A DNA stretch of 64,000 nt from Heliocidaris tuberculata (Eukaryota > Echinodermata > Echinoidea > Camarodonta > Echinometridae): contig CM046833.1 of NCBI GenBank assembly GCA_025618425.1, forward strand, positions 8,116,515 through 8,180,514, written 5' to 3'. Position numbers and translations under genes: made by a program. This document shows positions 59,058 to 64,000 of this stretch, piece by piece (position 1 is the stretch's first letter; each line of letters opens with the position of its first letter). The notes under the pieces were generated by a model. The model saw only the letters and a list, made by a program, of their open reading frames with translations, did not search any database and was not told the origin of the DNA.

Positions 59058-60009
59058 ATAAAAGATGATAGAATGATGAAAACACAGAGTAACATAAGGA
59101 AAGGTAGAAATAGAAATGATAGGATGATGAAAATAAGGTAAAAGAAAGATAGAAAGACAAGATGACAGAAGGATGAAAACAAAGAATTACATAAGGAAAA
59201 GTAGAAGGATAAAATCACACGCCAATTGCCTTTCCGTGGGCTCCGGCCACATGGCTTTCACACCATATTTGATGCATAGTAAACCACAGCACATCGGCTT
59301 TGTGTAGAATTGTATTAAAGAAAATATCCTGAGATGGCATGTACTGAAATTGTCTTTCTTTGCTATAAACTTGGCTTCATTTTGTTCTTTATGTGCCGTA
59401 TTTGGAATCATAGGAAAGAGTATTTTATAGAACACGTAAATTTTAGAAGACTATCATATTTGTATGACAATCCTATGGAAGCGTGTGAAGTATGATAGGT
59501 TTACAGGACAAAATGGCGTCTAAAATGTTACGCTTCACAGATTTTTAAAATCCGGCTTCGAGATTCTCTTCATTTTGCCTCAAAGAATGTGCCTGCAAAA
59601 TTAAAAGAAATAAATAGACATCGTTCAGGGGGCCAAAGGCGGGAAACCGATTTGCCCAACAGACAATATAATGCGTGGGCGGAAACTGTGCAGGATCTGC
59701 ATTATGACCTGACTTAAATCGCGATTTATTGAAAATTCTCTGTGAGACCATAACCGTGTTTGGTATCCATCAGTAGGGAATTTCATTGCGGTCATTTTGA
59801 GCCGACTGCCATTGGCGCGCCATTCAACATAAGCATATTATTCAGTATTATGTAATTCAGGTATTAAATAGAGGTTTTTTTCGCAATAACTTTTTCTTTA
59901 TTAAATTTGACTGACAGTTGTCAAATACATAATACACATACCCACTAAATATCAAAGACGTAGGTTAAACGTTCGCAAATCTAGAGGAAGTCGGTCAGTG
60001 ATAATATAT

Positions 60010-60090
<81 letters not shown>

Positions 60091-60117
60091 TTATATATAT
60101 ATATATATATATATCTT

Positions 60118-60178
<61 letters not shown>

Positions 60179-60193
60179 GTATTTATACATATA

Positions 60194-60250
<57 letters not shown>

Positions 60251-61090
60251 CTGAAAAGGGCATATCTTGAAGTATCTTAATTCAAAAATGGGTAGGGATT
60301 TACGCGAGCATGACGGAGATATGGCCACAAAAATATAGTCAGTTTGGAAACTTTAGAGGGCGTTTTTTAAATTATGCCTGATTATTGATGCATGAATTTT
60401 GGCAGTGATATGTGCAATAATTTAATAAGACCAAGACACAGTGTAAATCTGAGACAAAAATGAATTGGTATGAGAAAGTTATAGGAATTCTTAATATTTG
60501 GGAGTGAAAATTTCAAGAAATTTAGCATTTTTCAATATGGCAGATTTCGGACTTAAATTCACATTACGAAGATGAATTTCAATAATGTAAAGAAAAACTC
60601 TTGAACTATCCAGATCAATTTCATAGAAGTATGTAGGATGTAGGATAGTGTAGATAGTCAAGGAAAACGAAAGGCATGAAAATGGCATAAGAATGGCCCA
60701 AAATGGACAAAATGGCGCCTGGACGGTCGTACATACATGAGTGATTTCGAAAAATAAAAATTTCAGTGACCAAGATGAAATGTCAAGGAACATGCCTACT
60801 GCTCTGGCCACACATTATGTGACGCATAGTAAACCACGGCACATCGGCTTTGTGTAGAATTGTATTGAAGAAAATATACTGAAATAGCATGTACTGAAAT
60901 GAGTTTCTTTGCTATTAACTTGGCTTGTGTGTGTGTTTTCTTTAAGTGTCGTATTTGGTATCATAGGAAAGAACCTTTCATAGCCGTAATTATTTGACCA
61001 CCTTTTCTAAAACTTTGCGATGAAGTCAGCTGTTTCTACCAAATTTTACTGACAGTTGTCGAATACATAAACACACATGCCCACTAAATC
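59058..61090 (-). repeat. Inverted, diverged relative of the macrosatellite without ATC/TTC tracts
   Basis: On the minus strand the landmarks of the array appear in order: gacagttgtcaaatac, the aaaatgaccgcaatgaaatt block, gcgatttaagtcaggtcat, tttgcctcaaagaatgtg (plus strand), and tgtagaattgtatt with the cacatcggctttgtg site. A second partial copy covers 60791-61090. Where it joins the upstream landmark cgaaatcactcatg (about 60750), there is no (ATC)n block, palindrome or TTC tract between the two. Divergence from the array units is high. An (AT)n/T tract splits it at 60005-60243. Confidence 0.85.
60005..60243. repeat. (AT)n microsatellite followed by a T33 run
   Basis: About 200 bp of (TA)n with occasional ctttat interruptions, then 33 consecutive T. 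It lies within the inverted macrosatellite relative. Confidence 0.95.
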
Positions 61091-61451
61091 ATAATAACCT
61101 CCTTAATCTAATTATGATGATAAATGAAGCATTACCATAATGATTATAGCAGATTTGAAAAATGCTAAGTTCCTTTTTCAAATCATTTGAAAGGAGGGTG
61201 GAATTGTTCCTTGTTGTTTGTGCACGTCCGTTGTGTCAAATCTTGGATGGAAGGGACTTATGACGTGCGTTACAAAAATCCCTATTTCTTTGTGACTACC
61301 GAACCAAATCGGATGGGGCTGTCACTGAGATACATATAAATAGTTATAGTTTTACAATCCTGAGCTATATTGAGATTAATTCACAATTTTGAAAGTAATT
61401 GATGCTGAAAGTGCGCTTGATTTTGTTTTTTGTTTGTTTGTTGTTTTTTAG

Positions 61452-61482
<31 letters not shown>

Positions 61483-62230
61483 TTTTTTTTTTTTTTTTTT
61501 GTTGTTGTTTTTTTTTGTTTTTTTTTGGGGGGGGGGGGGGGTTGGGGGGCATGATATATTATTTCGCTATGTCGACTGGCTCAACGTAAGAGCTGTGACA
61601 AGGACACGGGACCTGAAACAGGTACCGCCGTTTCGTGAAAGCGATGTCTGTGCCTACTTTATTATGGATTGTGAATGAATGAAATGATGTCCGTTTTACA
61701 GAAAAAATAGAATTGTCAGTATTTTCCAAAAATAAATTTTCAAATGAGCAAAGTACTACTGCCGAATCCCAGATTCAGGTTTCAGCAACACACCGTCTTT
61801 GTAACACTGTAAAGGCGAGCTTGATTTGAAAGCATGTATTCTCGTCAAGAAGTAAGTGTGCCGTCTTCTAACATTCCCAAAATCATGGAATAAAAAATAA
61901 AAAGCCATATGTTCGTTTGTATTTCAGTATATTAATATTCACTTTTGACTCTCTCGTATGACATTATTAGAGCATAGGGGTGTCACGAAAATGGGCTTCA
62001 TCACTTCAAATTAGTGATGATTGTACCCTGTTCATTCTGCAGTGTACGATACTGCACTGTATTGCTTGGGTTCCCAACAGCCTTGGTCGTCATGGTCGTC
62101 TGAATATTGTTAATCCAGCGAAAAAGTAAGAGGAATTCTGATTACCAGTATGAAACGCTTTAAAACGGTCTTCTTCAATTTTTTTTTTTTTGAAACCCGG
62201 CTATTGAACTAAATGTCACATACTTGTGTA
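61091..62230. other. Intergenic stretch with a T/G-rich low-complexity run
   Basis: 61420-61545 holds a T-rich, then poly-G run (about 15 G at 61527-61541). The segment 61555-61675 is GC-richer, with an open frame in a plain region (VDWLNVRAVTRTRDLKQVP), but it has no recognised homology. Nothing else was seen. Confidence 0.5.
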
Positions 62231-63368
62231 CACAGTAAAAAATATTTCAAACAACTCTTAAAATTTTTTAAACAACGCTGTTTAAGCCGGTCACTCTAAC
62301 AACTGTTGTTTAAAAATGTTAAACAACTACGGTTGTTTAAACTTTAAACAGCCTGTTGTTTAAAATTTTTTTTTAAAAATTTAAACAACGGCTTTTAAAC
62401 AACTAGGTTGTTTAAATTAAGTTGCTTAAACACACACAGTTGTTTAAAACTTTTTCACAACTATTGTTTAAAATATTTGTTGTTTAAATAAAATTGTTTA
62501 AAACATCTAGGTTGTTTAAACTAAGTTGTTTAAAACTTTTTGCACAACTGTTGTTTAAAAAATACATTCAAAGTTGATTGTTCAAAATAATTGTTTCAAA
62601 CATTATAGGGCCTACAGATGAGTTTAAACATACACGGTTGTTTAAGGCTGTTGTACATAAATGAGTTCCAAATGCCATAGCTGATTGATACGTTCAGAGG
62701 TAAGCATTTAGACTAAATATATTGTAATCTGATCGAGTTTATACTCAAAGACATATTTGTGTTGCGGTGACATCTACATGATGTCTAGATCTAGACTTCA
62801 TCCACAACATATATTATGTAGAACTTTGCAGCGCAGCGCAGTTTAAGTTATTTGCACACAGTATACCGGACCCACGCCACGCGTGCGTTCACTGTGTGCA
62901 GCTTAAACTGCGCTGCACTACACTGGAAGGGCGATTGCAAAGTTGCAGGTCTAAATCATAATTGATTATGTGACTGTGGCTTAGATCTAGATTTCATATA
63001 GATGACATAGCAGCACAAATATGTCTTGAGTATAAACTCGATCAGATTACAATATATTTAGTCTAAATGCTTACCTCTGAATGTATCAATCAGCTCCGGC
63101 ATTTGGAACTTCTGCAACATGTCAACCACAAAGTCATCCGCCATGATGAAGCCCGGCCGTGTTTCGCGGAGAAGGAAACCCGTCTAGTGCAAATTTTCAA
63201 TCTTTTTAAACAACGTTGTTTAAAAGATTATTCTACAATATCATTGATGTCTTGATGTCTTAAACAGCAGTTGTTTTAAAATACAAGGTCCGCTTTTTAA
63301 ACAACGTTGTTTAAAATTTAAACAACACAATTTTAAACAGCGAAATTTTAAACAGCGTTTTTGCTGTG
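62231..63368. mobile_element. TA-flanked element packed with GTTGTTTAAA motifs and a central palindrome
   Basis: The ends cacagtaaaaaa and gtttttgctgtg are inverted and flanked by TA (62229-62230 and 63369-63370), as in Tc1/mariner elements. The outer ~430 bp (left) and ~170 bp (right) contain roughly 15-20 copies of gttgtttaaa/tttaaacaac on both strands, including the perfect 20-bp palindrome tttaaacaacgttgtttaaa twice on the right. Between them, 62668-63111 is an imperfect palindrome (arms ~95 bp nearly perfect, weaker inward to a centre near 62885). No transposase is present. Confidence 0.85.
62668..63111. repeat. Central imperfect palindrome of the GTTGTTTAAA element
   Basis: 62668-62762 is the near-perfect reverse complement of 63014-63111 (for example tgatcgagtttatactcaa with ttgagtataaactcgatca). 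Further inward, atctagatct and gcagcgcagtttaa pair with cttagatctagat and ttaaactgcgctgc. Confidence 0.88.
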
Positions 63369-63453
63369 TATAATGCATGTAAATAGGGGTTTCGAGGGAC
63401 GTAGAATTCATTTTTAACGCATTTTTTTTCTTTTCTTTTTTTTTTTGCAATTT

Positions 63454-63800
63454 AAGGTCACGTTTAGGTCATTAAGGTCAAATTGCATGTGTACATAACT
63501 TAGCATACGTTAGATTTTTAAACTGTTGTAGATGTCTAATGTTTAAAATGAAGGGGCTTTGGGTGTCTAGAACTAATCATTTATTAATTTATTAGTAAGA
63601 AGGGGTCAATTCAAGGTCAAAGTTGAACTTGAAGTTGATATTATGGATAGTACTTTGTTTAGATATGATTTGTCTTTGACGGGTATGTGGTGCCTAATGC
63701 CTTGATGGTGTTATGTTTTCGGTCGAGTTTGATTCGAGTTCACAAACTGAAGGTCAGGTCAAAGTTCAATTTTACCCTGGGTCACAAAGGTCAAATTCAA
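63454..63800. promoter_or_regulatory. Cluster of AGGTCA nuclear-receptor-type half-sites
   Basis: At least seven AGGTCA or GGGTCA half-sites in about 350 bp. They include aggtcattaaggtca (direct repeat, 3-bp spacing), aggtcaaagttca (direct repeat, 1-bp spacing), aggtcaaagttga and gggtcacaaaggtca (3-bp spacing). Spacing classes DR1 and DR3 are bound by RXR-type heterodimers in animals. No gene is visible nearby in the window, so function is unproven; a decayed AGGTCA-containing repeat is an alternative. Confidence 0.35.
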
Positions 63801-64000
63801 ATACAGCGTGTCTCCACTTCAAATTCATATTTAGTTCATTGTCAAGGCTTAGAGGATAATATTTGTATTCAGAATTATGTCCGACCAAATTGTGGATAAT
63901 AACGGAGAATCAATCCATGATGATATCATTCGTTAGAAATTCCAGTTAATATCTGTCCCAAACAGTGGCGTGTCTACGGGGGGGGGGGGGGGAAGAGGAC
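63801..64000. other. Window end, nothing recognised; G-tract at 63979
   Basis: The last bases are a run of 14 G after cagtggcgtgtctac, resembling the start of another cagtggcg-type hAT-like MITE (compare 32385) that runs out of the window. Confidence 0.45.

Noticed and set aside
60005..60270. Tyr/Ile-rich frames on both strands
   Set aside because: Pure translation of the (AT)n tract and T-run.
61430..61678. 82-residue frame ending VTRTRDLKQVPPFRESDVC
   Set aside because: The first half is a T/G homopolymer translation. The second half is short, with no recognised homology or splice context.
1..64000. tRNA, rRNA or snRNA genes
   Set aside because: Looked for B-box-like ggttcgaatcc and cloverleaf patterns; only isolated partial matches (for example near 34832 and 40921) with no pairing arms.

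Overview
The window looks like non-coding, repeat-dominated DNA from a eukaryote, most likely a marine invertebrate. I lean towards an echinoderm or another deuterostome, but this is inference only: the case rests on AT-rich sequence, long (ATC)n tracts, several CR1/L2-like LINEs, PIF/Harbinger, hAT and Tc1/mariner-like elements, and fold-back elements. I see no prokaryotic operons, no tRNA or rRNA genes and no CRISPR. Nearly all short open frames are by-products of satellite or microsatellite sequence. The real protein-coding content is decayed retrotransposon and transposase sequence, plus a few candidate exons of one unidentified host gene.

Layout. (1) 1-27487: a head-to-tail array of a complex macrosatellite with units of 2.57-3.19 kb. 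Each unit has a short perfect or near-perfect palindrome and a TTC tract at its start, complex sequence with internal duplications, and a long (ATC)n block near its end. Units fall into three local length classes (about 3.1-3.2, 2.57-2.61 and 2.93-2.99 kb), with neighbours most alike. A diverged, inverted, microsatellite-free relative lies at 59058-61090. (2) 27488-32279: a decayed LINE interrupted by two inverted-repeat elements; its CAAA-type tail abuts a PIF/Harbinger transposase fragment. (3) 32300-37190: hAT-like elements with clean 8-bp target duplications and three candidate minus-strand exons of an unidentified gene, one split by a hAT-like insertion. (4) 37187-40010: a minus-strand LINE with endonuclease and reverse transcriptase, broken by two frameshifts and a stop. 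(5) 41755-47136: a 5.4-kb fold-back element with roughly 1.9-kb inverted arms and an older third copy in the spacer. (6) 47548-51800: a five-copy tandem repeat, then the best-preserved LINE ORF2 (1068 codons), whose C-terminus is replaced by an iterated GGAGCAATTGTCG-type repeat. (7) 51840-57613: a 5' ORF2 fragment, an ~800-bp tandem repeat carrying a 77-bp hairpin insertion, and a well-preserved LINE ORF1 (coiled coil plus RRM-like). (8) 57875-63368: a Tc1/mariner-like long-TIR element, the inverted macrosatellite relative, an (AT)n tract and a TA-flanked element packed with GTTGTTTAAA motifs. (9) 63454-63800: a cluster of AGGTCA half-sites.

The genes do not form a pathway. The window records nested transposition and local satellite amplification. 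The points most worth follow-up are the macrosatellite and its start palindrome, the TIR element flanked by an unusually long direct repeat (27601-29057), the two-layer fold-back element, the GTTGTTTAAA element, and the possible host gene at 33.6-37.2 kb.
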